Source: Denitrobaculum sp965232285 (GTDB lineage: Bacteria; Pseudomonadota; Alphaproteobacteria; Kiloniellales; Kiloniellaceae). From it: DNA of 64,000 nt. A model generated the notes under the pieces. The model saw nothing but the letters and a program-made list of their open reading frames with translations. It was not told the origin of the DNA and searched no databases. Numbering within the stretch: position 1 is the first letter of the stretch; each line of letters starts with the position of its first letter. This document shows, piece by piece, positions 41,384-49,980 of the stretch. Where the stretch lies: positions 4,464,001 through 4,528,000 of the forward strand of contig CBDDPL010000004.1 of assembly GCA_965232285.1 (NCBI GenBank), read 5' to 3'. The position numbers were made by a program, and so were the translations under genes.

Positions 41384-42430
41384 ATGGATATTTCAGCAGG
41401 AAAACTCTGGTCGCTCCGCCGCCTTGCCGATGCGCAGGGGCGCTTCAAGATGGTCGCGGTGGATCAACGTCCGCCGATCATGAACCTCATCACCGCGCAG
41501 CGCGGGATCGACAATGCGCCCGATGCCGAAGTCACCGCGGTCAAGGAAGCCCTGACCCGCAATTTGGCACCACAGGCCTCAGCCATGCTGCTCGATCCCA
41601 TCTGGGCCTACTCCGACGCGGTCCGTCACGTTCATCCTGGCCAGGGATTGATCGTCACCCTCGAAGACCACCGCTTCGAAGAGACCGAGGGCGGCCGCAA
41701 ATCGGCCAGCATCACCGATTGGAGCGTCGAGAAGATCAAGCGCATGGGCGCCGACGCGGTCAAGGTCCTCGCCTGGTACCGGCCCGACGCGGACCCCGAG
41801 ATCTGTGCCCATCAGCAGGCCTATGTGGAAGAGGTCGGCCGCGCCTGCGCCCGCCACGACATCTGCTTTCTCTTCGAGATGCTGGTCTATCCGCTATCAG
41901 GCGAAGACGACCAGACCACCGACTACCGCGAACACCAGTTCAAGCGTCCGCAGAACGTCGTGGAGTCGGTGCGCACCTTCGCCGACCCGCGCTTCGGTGT
42001 CGACATCTTCAAGCTGGAGAGCCCGATCCCGGCCGACCAGGTGCCCGACCCGGAGTCGGCGGAGGCCGCCGAATGCCAGCATTGGTTCGATGAACTGGGC
42101 AAGGCAACCACCCGCCCCTGGGTGATGCTGAGCGCCGGCGCGAACCAGTCCTCCTTCAAGAACGTCCTGACCTATGCCTACAATGCCGGCGCCAGCGGCT
42201 TCCTCGCCGGCCGCGCCATCTGGTGGCAGGCCATGCAGAACTATCCCGATATGGCAGCCGTGGACTCTGCGCTCACGAGCGAAAGCGTCGCCTACATGGA
42301 ATCGATCAATCAGCTCACCGATGCTCGCGCCACGCCCTGGCAACAGCACCCTGCCTTTGCCGAGGGCTATCGGATCGCCGGGGCCGGCGCGCAGTTCCCC
42401 CGCATGTATGGGGACGGAACCGCGGCATGA
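41384..42430 (+). CDS. LacD-type class I aldolase (tagatose-bisphosphate / sulfofructose-phosphate aldolase family)
   Basis: A 348-residue TIM-barrel aldolase. AVDQRPPIMNLI near the N-terminus and ADAVKVLAWYRPD, which should hold the Schiff-base Lys, match the LacD/YihT family. So do FGVDIFKLESPIP and GASGFLAGRAIWW. Family members split ketose phosphates into dihydroxyacetone phosphate and an aldehyde; YihT does this for sulfofructose 1-phosphate. It is followed by the isomerase gene with an ATGA overlap. The kinase two genes upstream should make its substrate. Family confidence is high and substrate confidence low. Confidence 0.86.
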   Translation: MDISAGKLWSLRRLADAQGRFKMVAVDQRPPIMNLITAQRGIDNAPDAEVTAVKEALTRNLAPQASAMLLDPIWAYSDAVRHVHPGQGLIVTLEDHRFEETEGGRKSASITDWSVEKIKRMGADAVKVLAWYRPDADPEICAHQQAYVEEVGRACARHDICFLFEMLVYPLSGEDDQTTDYREHQFKRPQNVVESVRTFADPRFGVDIFKLESPIPADQVPDPESAEAAECQHWFDELGKATTRPWVMLSAGANQSSFKNVLTYAYNAGASGFLAGRAIWWQAMQNYPDMAAVDSALTSESVAYMESINQLTDARATPWQQHPAFAEGYRIAGAGAQFPRMYGDGTAA

Positions 42431-43776
42431 TGGAGTCCCCTCGCCTGCGCATCGGTGTCGTCGCCGTCGGCCGGCCGACCTTCGACGTACCCTATGCCGA
42501 GTCGCTCCTCGCCGTCGCCATGGAAGGTCTCAAGGGGCTGGACGCGGAAATCATCGGCGCACCCGAACTGCAGTTCGACGCCGACACAGTGCGCGGCAAT
42601 CTGGGCGCCCTGACAGAAAAACCCTTGGATCTGCTGCTGATCCTGCAGGTCACCTTCACCGACGCCACCATGACGGTGGAGTTAGCGAAATCGCTCGACG
42701 CGCCCCTGGTGCTCTGGTCTTTTCCGGAACCGCGCAGCGGCGGGCGCCTCAGGCTGAACGGTTTCTGCGGCATCAATCTCGCCGGACACGCCCTCGGTAA
42801 AGCCGGCCAGGCTTTCGAGTACATTCATCGGGAAGCCGATTCCGCGGAGGCTCTGGATGAGGTCATCGCCCTGGCGCGCGCCGGCTATGTCCGTCGGCGT
42901 CTGTCGGAAACCCGGGTCGGGGTGATCGGCGAGCACCCGGCCGGCTTCGATACCTGCTCCTACGACAAGGACGAGCTGAAAGCCCGCTTCGGCGTGGAAA
43001 CGCAGACCCTGCCGATCGGCGACTTCATCGCCTCGGCCGCTGCGGTGGAAGACGCGGACGCCGACGCCGTGCGCGCCCGCGCCGCCGGCGACCTGGGCTC
43101 CCTGGATGAGCTGGACCAGGAGTCTTTGCACAAGAGCATGAAGGTCTATGTCGCGATGCGGCGCATGGCCGATCAGGAAAACCTGCAAGCCATGGCCGTG
43201 CGCTGCTGGCCGGAGTTCTTCACCGATTTCGGCTGCGCCGCCTGCGGCCCCATGGCCTTCATGAACCAGGACGGCACGCCCTGCGGCTGTGAGGCGGACG
43301 TTTTCGGGACGCTGTCGTCTCTCATGCTACAGTGGACGGCGGGCGAGCCCGCCTTCAATACGGATCTGGTTGATGTCAATGTCGAGGAGGACACGGTCGT
43401 CTTCTGGCACTGCGGACAGGCGCCCATTTCCATGGCCGACCCGGAAGGCCCCATCGGTCCGACCATTCATTCCAACCGCAAACTGCCGCTGCTGAACGAG
43501 TTTGCGCTCAAGCCAGGCCGCGTGACCCTCGCCCGCCTCACCCAGGCGAAGAACGAGATCCGGCTGGTGCTGGGCGGCGCCGAGGTTCTGCGCGCGCCGC
43601 CGAGTTTCTCAGGGACCTCGGGCGTCGCCCGTTTCGACAAACCCGCCGGCGATGTTCTGGAACGAATCATGCGCGAGGGTCTGGAGCATCACACCGCCCT
43701 GGTCTACGGCGAACACCGCCCCGCCCTGCGCCGTCTGGCGGGCATGCTCGACCTGCCCGTTCTTGAGCTGACCTAA
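42427..43776 (+). CDS. L-fucose/L-arabinose isomerase-family protein
   Basis: A 449-residue protein of the FucI/AraA-like fold. It starts RLRIGVVAVGRPTFDVPYAE and has LLLILQVTFTDATMTVELAK. The metal-site region reads CAACGPMAFMN, then GCEADVFGTL with a probable Mn-binding Glu and Asp, and the late FWHCGQAPISM has a candidate His ligand. It would convert an aldose released by the GH31 enzyme into the ketose used by the PfkB kinase. It is shorter than E. coli FucI (~590 aa), like the group often annotated only as fucose isomerase family. It is coupled by ATGA overlap to the aldolase gene and lies 1 bp before GH31. Confidence 0.82.
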   Translation: MMESPRLRIGVVAVGRPTFDVPYAESLLAVAMEGLKGLDAEIIGAPELQFDADTVRGNLGALTEKPLDLLLILQVTFTDATMTVELAKSLDAPLVLWSFPEPRSGGRLRLNGFCGINLAGHALGKAGQAFEYIHREADSAEALDEVIALARAGYVRRRLSETRVGVIGEHPAGFDTCSYDKDELKARFGVETQTLPIGDFIASAAAVEDADADAVRARAAGDLGSLDELDQESLHKSMKVYVAMRRMADQENLQAMAVRCWPEFFTDFGCAACGPMAFMNQDGTPCGCEADVFGTLSSLMLQWTAGEPAFNTDLVDVNVEEDTVVFWHCGQAPISMADPEGPIGPTIHSNRKLPLLNEFALKPGRVTLARLTQAKNEIRLVLGGAEVLRAPPSFSGTSGVARFDKPAGDVLERIMREGLEHHTALVYGEHRPALRRLAGMLDLPVLELT

Positions 43777-43777
43777 G

Positions 43778-45847
43778 GTGTCCGCGCTCGAACCTCATAG
43801 GCTGACGCCGCTGTCCGGCCTTCATCTGGTCGAAGCGGAGGCGCGTTTGCTGCGCTTTTCCGTGGGCGGCGAAGCGCTTGAGGTTTCCGCACCGCTGGAA
43901 GGCATTCTGCGGCTCAGGTTGGGCGAACGCGACGGCGCGGACTATCCCATCCTGTCGGACCTTGGTCCCGCCTTACCTCTGGCCGCCGAGGAAACGGACA
44001 GCGGCTGTCTGGTCACGGCAGGAGATCTGACGCTCGAACTGACGGACGAGCCCTTCCGCTTCGTCCTCTCGCGCGGCGGAAAGGAAGTCCTCCGCTCCAC
44101 CACCGATGGCCACTTCCGGCGCAGCTTCCGACTGCCGCCCTTCGCGACGACGGGAAAAGGGATCTTTGCCGCCTTTCATCTCGACAGCGGTGAGCCGGTC
44201 TACGGTCTGGGGGAAAAGTATGGTCCGCTGAACCGGCGCGGTCAGCTTGTGGTCAGTCACAACGAAGACGCGCTTGGGGTCAACGCCGAGATCTCCTACA
44301 AGAACGCGCCCTTCGCCTGGAGCCCTTCCGGCTGGGGCCTCTTCGTGCATACGCCAGCGGACGTCCAGCACGGAGTCGGCTATCCCCAGTGGTCGCACCG
44401 CACCTACGGCCTGGAAGTCAACAGCAGCGAACTCGACCTCTTCCTGATCGCCGCCGATGGCCCGGCGGAGATTCTTGAGCGCTATACAGCCCTGACCGGG
44501 CGGCCGGTGAAGCCGCCGCGCTGGAGCTACGGCCTCTGGCTCAGCCGCGCCTATTACCGCACCGCCGAGGAAGCCCTCGCCACCGCCCGGAAGGTCCGAG
44601 AACGGCGCATCCCCTGCGACGTCTTCACCTTGGACGGCCGGGCCTGGCTGGACACCCCCACCCGCTTCGCTTTCGAGTGGGACGCCAGCCGTTACCCCGA
44701 TCCCAAGGCCTTTTCCGATCGGATCAAGGATCTCAATCTCAAGCTCTGCGTCTGGGAGTATCCTCTTGTCTCGGTCAATCATCCGCTTTTCAATGAACTG
44801 GCGTCGCGCGGCTGGCTGCTGACCGACAAAGCAGGCGAACCTTACATCTACCACTGGGATCCGGCGCCTTTCGGCGAGGTTCTGACCGCGCTACCGCCCA
44901 GCGGGCTGGTCGACTTTACACAACCGGAGGCTTACGCTTGGTACGCCCGGGCGCACAACCGGCTGTTCGACAGCGGGATTGATGTGATCAAGAGCGACTT
45001 CGGCGAACAGGTTCCGCCGGACGCCCATGCCGCGAACGGCGATGACGGCCGGCGGCTCCACAATATCTATCCCCTGCTCTACAACCGCTGTGTCTACGAG
45101 GCGACGCGCGAACGCTTCGGCAAGGACGCCATGGTCTGGGCCCGCTCGGGCTGGAGCGGCAGCCAGACAGCCCCAATCCAGTGGGGCGGCGACCCGGAAG
45201 TGAGCTGGGAAGGCCTGGCCGGCAGTATCCGCGGCAGCCTTTCCTGGGGCATGAGCGGCTGTCCCTACTACAGCCACGACATCGGCGGCTTCTATGGCGG
45301 CAACCCGGATCCGGAGCTCTACGTTCGTTGGGTACAGGCAGGCGTGCTTTCCTCTCACTGCCGCATGCACGGGATCGGCGACCGGGAGCCCTGGGCTTTC
45401 GGCGAAGAAACCGAAGCAATCGTGCGCAACTGGATGGAGTTGCGTTACCGGCTTATCCCCTATCTGGAAGCCTGCGCCGACCAAGCGGTCACGGGCCTGC
45501 CGGTCATGCGCTCGATGGCCGTCGCCTGCCCCGACGATCCGGCCAGTTGGGGCTTCGACGAGCAGTATCTGCTCGGCGGCGACCTCTTCGTCGCACCGGT
45601 GCTGCAGCCCGGCGGCAAGGTCCGCTTCTATCTTCCGAAAGGCACCTGGTACGACTTCTGGACCGAAGAGGCGGTAACCGGCGGCCGGGTTCTCGAGCGC
45701 GAGGTTTCGCTGCGCAAGGCCGTTGTCTACGTACGACAGAGCGCGCGCCTGCCGCTCGGCCCCGTAGTCCAGCACACCGGAGAACTGGACGAAAACAACC
45801 GTATCGAAAGTGTGAAGCTATACGGGGCGGAAGGAGCGGCGGCATGA
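43778..45847 (+). CDS. GH31 family alpha-glycosidase (YicI-like)
   Basis: A 689-residue glycoside hydrolase. The nucleophile Asp407 is in VIKSDFGEQVP, equivalent to KTDFGERIP of the alpha-xylosidase YicI, and the acid/base Asp472 is in WGGDPEVSWEGLAGS. SHDIGGF is the family's closing active-site loop. There is no signal peptide, so it acts in the cytoplasm on an imported glycoside. Where YicI has a Trp-rich loop before FEWD, this protein reads DGRAWLDTPTRFAFEWD, placing Arg296 near the active site. It lacks the QDWSG motif of YihQ sulfoquinovosidase. The GTG start follows the isomerase stop directly. Confidence 0.9.
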   Translation: MSALEPHRLTPLSGLHLVEAEARLLRFSVGGEALEVSAPLEGILRLRLGERDGADYPILSDLGPALPLAAEETDSGCLVTAGDLTLELTDEPFRFVLSRGGKEVLRSTTDGHFRRSFRLPPFATTGKGIFAAFHLDSGEPVYGLGEKYGPLNRRGQLVVSHNEDALGVNAEISYKNAPFAWSPSGWGLFVHTPADVQHGVGYPQWSHRTYGLEVNSSELDLFLIAADGPAEILERYTALTGRPVKPPRWSYGLWLSRAYYRTAEEALATARKVRERRIPCDVFTLDGRAWLDTPTRFAFEWDASRYPDPKAFSDRIKDLNLKLCVWEYPLVSVNHPLFNELASRGWLLTDKAGEPYIYHWDPAPFGEVLTALPPSGLVDFTQPEAYAWYARAHNRLFDSGIDVIKSDFGEQVPPDAHAANGDDGRRLHNIYPLLYNRCVYEATRERFGKDAMVWARSGWSGSQTAPIQWGGDPEVSWEGLAGSIRGSLSWGMSGCPYYSHDIGGFYGGNPDPELYVRWVQAGVLSSHCRMHGIGDREPWAFGEETEAIVRNWMELRYRLIPYLEACADQAVTGLPVMRSMAVACPDDPASWGFDEQYLLGGDLFVAPVLQPGGKVRFYLPKGTWYDFWTEEAVTGGRVLEREVSLRKAVVYVRQSARLPLGPVVQHTGELDENNRIESVKLYGAEGAAA

Positions 45848-46578
45848 GCGAGAACAATCGCACCCTCGTCGTTACCGGCGCCGCTGGCGGCATTGGCCGC
45901 GCCTGCTGCCCGATCTTTCTCGCCGAAGGCTATGACCTGCTGCTGCTCGACCGGCCCGAGAGCGGCGTCCTGGCCTATGCCGAGGCTTTGCGGGAGGTGA
46001 CGGACCGCCAGGTTTTCGCGGATGCGCGCGAAACCGGCTCGCCCTCGGCTTTCCGGGAAGCTCTCGCCGCCGTCTCGGGACCGCTCTTCGGCTTCGTGCA
46101 TCTGGCCGGCGTCTTCGAGGAAGACCCGGAGCTTGGCGGCGATCACGGCGTCTGGGACCGCTCGCTGGCCAATAACCTGACCAACGGATACGATCTGGCC
46201 ACGGCCATGTCCGAGCGTTTTCCGCAGGACCGGATGGGCCGGGTGGTCTTCGTCACCTCGCTGGCCTACCGGCGGGGCGCGGTCGATCATGTGGCCTACA
46301 GCGCTGCGAAAGGCGGGCTGGTCGGGCTGACCCGTGCCCTGGCGCGGCGCTTTAAGAGCAAGGCAACCGTCAACGCCGTATCGCCGGGCATTATCCAGAC
46401 CTCAATGCCGGCCAAGGTCATCGAGAAGCGGCGCGAGATGCTCCTGAAGGAGATCCCGCTCAGACGCTTCGGAGAGCCGCGGGAAGTCGCGACCGTCATC
46501 AAGTTTCTGCTGAGCGAAGACGCAAGCTACGTCACAGGTCAAACCATAAACGTGGATGGTGGGCAGGTGAACGACTGA
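45844..46578 (+). CDS. Short-chain dehydrogenase/reductase
   Basis: A 244-residue SDR with cofactor motif TGAAGGIGRACC, HLAG in place of NNAG, the catalytic Ser in VFVTSLAYRRGA, YSAAK as the active-site pair and a terminal DGGQVND. The start overlaps the GH31 stop (ATGA). In a glycoside pathway it may oxidise the substrate or process the aldehyde produced by the aldolase, for example to an alcohol. Sulfolactaldehyde or lactaldehyde are possible but unproven substrates. Confidence 0.86.
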   Translation: MSENNRTLVVTGAAGGIGRACCPIFLAEGYDLLLLDRPESGVLAYAEALREVTDRQVFADARETGSPSAFREALAAVSGPLFGFVHLAGVFEEDPELGGDHGVWDRSLANNLTNGYDLATAMSERFPQDRMGRVVFVTSLAYRRGAVDHVAYSAAKGGLVGLTRALARRFKSKATVNAVSPGIIQTSMPAKVIEKRREMLLKEIPLRRFGEPREVATVIKFLLSEDASYVTGQTINVDGGQVND

Positions 46579-46642
46579 CATCGGAGGCCGCATACAAAGG
46601 CACGGATAAAAGTGCCACGCGGTGCTTCGAAGGGGAGGAAAA

Positions 46643-47275
46643 ATGAAAACAGCCCTGTTGCTGGCGATATCCGGCCTCCGGCGCGTCAACCGGGCCGCCG
46701 AAGAGGTCCTGAAGCCCATTGCCTGGATCGGCATCGCGATCATGCTGATCACGGTGGTGCTGTCCGTCTTCGGCCGCAAGACCGGCATTTCCATGCCCTG
46801 GACGGAAAAGGCCTTCATCGTGATGCTGCCGATTTCCGCCTTCGTCATCGCGCCCATCGCCTACCGCCGCGCGGCCAACGTCTCTCTCGACTTCTTCCAT
46901 GATCTGCTGGGCGGCCGCATCGCCCGGCTGCATCTGCTGATCGTGCATCTGGGCCTGATGATCCTGTTCCTCATCGGGCTCGACCTGACCATGCGCAAGA
47001 TCGGCATCCGCTTCCTGCCGACCGAGATCTTTCTGGACTGGCTGCTCGGGCTGGATCTGGCCTCCATCCGGCCCTTCAAGGCGCGGGTCATGATCCCGGT
47101 GCTGAACATTCCCTGGCGCGCGGTCTACATGACCATGCCGGTCTGCATGGCGCTGCTGCTGCTGGCCAATCTCGAGCTGATCTTCCGTTACATCCTCGGA
47201 CTGATCGATCCCTATGACGAGCGGATCCGACCCGTGCGGAGCTTCGAGGAAATCGAAGCCAACCGAGCCGAATAG
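46643..47275 (+). CDS. TRAP transporter small permease (DctQ family)
   Basis: A 210-residue membrane protein with four main hydrophobic spans (IAWIGIAIMLITVVLSVFG, KAFIVMLPISAFVIAPIAY and two more). It is longer than typical DctQ (~160-180) through a cytoplasmic tail. GGGGAGG precedes the ATG at 46643. It lies 12 bp before the DctM gene and 64 bp after the SDR gene, so the importer is part of the GH31 operon. Confidence 0.88.
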   Translation: MKTALLLAISGLRRVNRAAEEVLKPIAWIGIAIMLITVVLSVFGRKTGISMPWTEKAFIVMLPISAFVIAPIAYRRAANVSLDFFHDLLGGRIARLHLLIVHLGLMILFLIGLDLTMRKIGIRFLPTEIFLDWLLGLDLASIRPFKARVMIPVLNIPWRAVYMTMPVCMALLLLANLELIFRYILGLIDPYDERIRPVRSFEEIEANRAE

Positions 47276-47287
47276 GGAGTCGCGATC

Positions 47288-48589
47288 ATGCCTTTAGCCT
47301 TCCTCTGGATCTTCCTCCTGCTCCTCGCCGTCAGCGTACCGGTAGTCTATGGCCTGCTGCTGGCCTCGGGCATCACGGTCGTCAACGACTTCGGCAACGA
47401 CTTCCGGCCGCGCGATCTCAACTCCCTGCTCAGCCAGCTCTTTTCCGGCATGTCCTCGGTGCCGCTCATGGCCCTGCCCATGTTCATCCTGGCCGGTGAG
47501 ATCATGAACACCGGCGGCATCACCCAGCGGCTGGTACACTTCTCCCAGACCCTGATCGGCCATGTGCGCGGCGGCCTGGCGCACGTCAATATCCTCTCTT
47601 CCATCCTCTTCGCCGGGCTCTCCGGCTCGGCCGTCGCCGACACCTCGGCGCTGGGCTCCATGCTGATCCCGGCCATGGAGAAGAACGGCTACAGCCGTCA
47701 GTTCGCTGCGGCGGTCACGGCCGCCTCATCCGTCATCGGCCCGATCATCCCGCCGAGCGGCATCATGATCATCTACGCCTTCATCATGGGCGTCAGTCCT
47801 GCCGCGCTCTTCGCTGCGGGCATCGTACCGGGCCTGATGGTCGGCGGCGGCCTTATGGCCGTGACCTACTATCTCGCCAAGAAGCACGACTTTCCGGTCG
47901 CCAGCCAGCGCGCCAGCGCCGGCGAGGTGGCGCGGGCGGCGGGCGCGTCCTTCTGGCCGCTGCTCACGCCGGTCATCCTGCTGGGCGGCATTCTTTCCGG
48001 CTGGTTCACACCGACGGAAGCCGCCGGCGTCGCCGCGTTCTATGCCTTTGTCGTGGCCCTGGTGGTGCTGCGCACCCTGGGTCTGCGCGAAGTGCCGCGG
48101 GTCTTCCTGCGCGCCGCTATCGCCTCGGGCATCATTCTGCTGCTGATCGGCGCCTCGAAGTCCTTTTCCTGGGTCGCCGATCAGGTCGGCGCGGCCCAGT
48201 TGCTCTCGGAGTTCCTGCTGTCGCTGACCGAGAACCCCTACCTGCTGCTGTTTCTCTGCAACATCATGCTCTTCATCGTCGGCATGTTCCTGGATGCGGG
48301 ACCGGCGATCCTGATCCTGGGCCCGATCCTGGGCAAGGTCTTCGTCGGCGACCTGGGGCTCGATCCGGTGCACTTCGCCATCATCATGTGCGTCAATGTC
48401 ACCGTAGGTCTGGCGACGCCGCCCATGGGACTGGTGCTGTTCGTCGCTTCCTCCGTCGCCAAGGTGCGCGTCGAAGCGATCGTGAAATCCATGCTGCCCT
48501 TCCTGGCAGTAGAGGTGTTGGTGATCTTCCTGATCACCTATGTGGAGGATCTGGTGCTCTTCATGCCCCGGATTCTCGGATTACTCTAA
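47288..48589 (+). CDS. TRAP transporter large permease (DctM family)
   Basis: A 433-residue permease with about twelve hydrophobic spans that drives Na+-coupled uptake with DctQ and the binding protein. ALPMFILAGEIMNTGGITQR, SSILFAGLSGSAVADTSALG and IGPIIPPSGIMIIYAFIMG are hallmark DctM segments. It lies between its DctQ and DctP partners. Confidence 0.94.
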   Translation: MPLAFLWIFLLLLAVSVPVVYGLLLASGITVVNDFGNDFRPRDLNSLLSQLFSGMSSVPLMALPMFILAGEIMNTGGITQRLVHFSQTLIGHVRGGLAHVNILSSILFAGLSGSAVADTSALGSMLIPAMEKNGYSRQFAAAVTAASSVIGPIIPPSGIMIIYAFIMGVSPAALFAAGIVPGLMVGGGLMAVTYYLAKKHDFPVASQRASAGEVARAAGASFWPLLTPVILLGGILSGWFTPTEAAGVAAFYAFVVALVVLRTLGLREVPRVFLRAAIASGIILLLIGASKSFSWVADQVGAAQLLSEFLLSLTENPYLLLFLCNIMLFIVGMFLDAGPAILILGPILGKVFVGDLGLDPVHFAIIMCVNVTVGLATPPMGLVLFVASSVAKVRVEAIVKSMLPFLAVEVLVIFLITYVEDLVLFMPRILGLL

Positions 48590-48615
48590 TGACGAAAAGC
48601 AAGGAGGCATAAGGG

Positions 48616-49677
48616 ATGATTAGATGGCAAAAACTCGCAGCCGTCACGGCTGCCGGCGGGATGGCGTTGAGTGCCCTGGCATTCACGGCGCCGACCTTCG
48701 CCGCGGACACCACACTGAAGATCGCCTTCCTGGGCTCCCAGGACGACGAGGATTATGACGGCTCTCTGGTTCTGAAGAACTACGTGGAAAGCGCCTCCAA
48801 CGGCGCGATCGAGGTGGAGATCTATCCCTCGGGCCGCTTCTGCTCCAACGCCGACGAATGCTCGGAGGCGCTCCTGGACGGCCGCCTGGAGATCTACATC
48901 ACCACCAACGGCGGCCTCGCGGGCTGGTATCCGCCGGCGCAGTTCCTCGATCTGCCTTACTTGCTGCCCAACGACCGGGTCGCGGAATGCGTCTTCGACG
49001 GGCCGCTGGTCGGCAAGATCCGTGACGCCGTCCTGCAGGACGTGGGTGCCGCGCGCCTGATGGCCGTTTCCAACACCGGCGGCTGGCGCAACATCGCCAC
49101 CACGAGCAAACAGGTAAAGACACCGTCGGACGTCGAAGGCCTGAAGCTGCGGACCATCGGCGCCGACATCCAGATCGAGCTGGTGAAGGCCATGGGCGGC
49201 AATCCGACCCCCATCGCCTGGCCGGAGGTCTACACCTCGCTGGGCACCGGTGTGGTCGAAGGCACCAAGAACGGCATCACCGACATCGTGAACATGAAGT
49301 TCCAGGATCACCTGAAATACATCTCGCTGGACGGCCACGCTTACATGGCCGCCCTCTGGTGGATGAACGAGGACGCCTTCAAGGACCTGAGCCCCGAAAA
49401 CCAGCGCATCGTCTACGACGGCTTCCAGTTCCTGAAGCAGACCGCACGAGTCCTGCCCATGCGCAAGGGCGTCGACGCCTTCGCCGCCTTCAAGGAAGCC
49501 GGCGGCACCGTCTACTCGCCGACGGCGGAAGAAAAAGCCGCCTTCCAGGCCGCCGCACAACCGGTCTGGAAGTGGTATGAGAGCAACTTCGGGCGCGAAT
49601 GGATCGACGCCGCGCAGTCGGCGGTTCAGGCCTGCGAAGCCAAGCTGACGGCCGAATTCGAGGAAGCCGCGAAGTAA
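48616..49677 (+). CDS. TRAP transporter substrate-binding protein (DctP family)
   Basis: A 353-residue periplasmic protein with a signal peptide (AAVTAAGGMALSALAFTAPT, cleavage near TFA-ADTT) and the family block EGLKLRTIGADIQIELVKAM. The Arg in KLRTIG is the conserved residue that usually pairs with a ligand carboxylate or other acid group. That suggests the imported glycoside is acidic. Cys residues near CSNADEC may form a disulfide. A clear terminator follows. Confidence 0.9.
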   Translation: MIRWQKLAAVTAAGGMALSALAFTAPTFAADTTLKIAFLGSQDDEDYDGSLVLKNYVESASNGAIEVEIYPSGRFCSNADECSEALLDGRLEIYITTNGGLAGWYPPAQFLDLPYLLPNDRVAECVFDGPLVGKIRDAVLQDVGAARLMAVSNTGGWRNIATTSKQVKTPSDVEGLKLRTIGADIQIELVKAMGGNPTPIAWPEVYTSLGTGVVEGTKNGITDIVNMKFQDHLKYISLDGHAYMAALWWMNEDAFKDLSPENQRIVYDGFQFLKQTARVLPMRKGVDAFAAFKEAGGTVYSPTAEEKAAFQAAAQPVWKWYESNFGREWIDAAQSAVQACEAKLTAEFEEAAK

Positions 49678-49704
49678 GATCTTCTCCTGTCCTTGGGACG
49701 ACCT

Positions 49705-49738
49705 GGCCGCCGGTTTCCTTGCCGGCGGCCTTTCTTTT
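49705..49738 (+). terminator. Rho-independent terminator of the GH31-TRAP operon
   Basis: GGCCGCCGG (49705-49713) pairs with CCGGCGGCC (49722-49730) around an 8-nt loop and is followed by TTTCTTTT. It starts 28 bp after the binding-protein stop. Confidence 0.88.
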
Positions 49739-49785
49739 CCAGGCTCACGGCGGAAAAAAATGGCGGCTGGAGAAGCGAAAGGAAA

Positions 49786-49799
49786 TTGATCCAGATCAG
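49786..49799 (+). promoter_or_regulatory. FNR/FixK-type site upstream of the AAA ATPase gene
   Basis: TTGATCCAGATCAG matches the TTGAT-N4-ATCAA consensus at 9 of 10 specified positions. It lies 182 bp upstream of the AAA ATPase start and downstream of the terminator of the previous operon, so it can only serve this gene. It would predict induction at low oxygen. Confidence 0.55.
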
Positions 49800-49980
49800 G
49801 GAGATAGGACTCCTTTCCCCTATGATCGGCGCCTGGAAAAGGCGGATCTCCTGCAAAATCCCTTCTAATTCGGGATCGAACCTGCGTTATACTTCGGGGA
49901 TTCCGACGGCTTCGGCCGGGAAATTGGGGAAAAAGCCATAAGCAAAAACAACTGTCGGCGCTGGTAGAGGAGGAAAATCC

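Larger units (their letters stand above)
49678..49980. other. Intergenic region with terminator and FNR-like site
   Basis: About 300 bp between the TRAP operon and the AAA ATPase gene. It holds the terminator at 49705-49738 and the FNR/FixK-like palindrome at 49786-49799. A short open frame from ATG 49822 (39 codons) has no ribosome site or recognisable product and is not called. Confidence 0.6.

Noticed and set aside
43778..45847. Calling the GH31 enzyme a YihQ sulfoquinovosidase
   Set aside because: The YihQ QDWSG segment is absent and the nucleophile context KSDFGE is YicI-like. Only the substrate idea is kept, as a hypothesis.
1094..49677. Treating xsc and the 39-49 kb cluster as one sulfonate pathway
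   Set aside because: They are 37 kb apart with unrelated operons between them and no shared regulatory site. Sulfoglycolysis yields C3 sulfonates, not the Xsc substrate.
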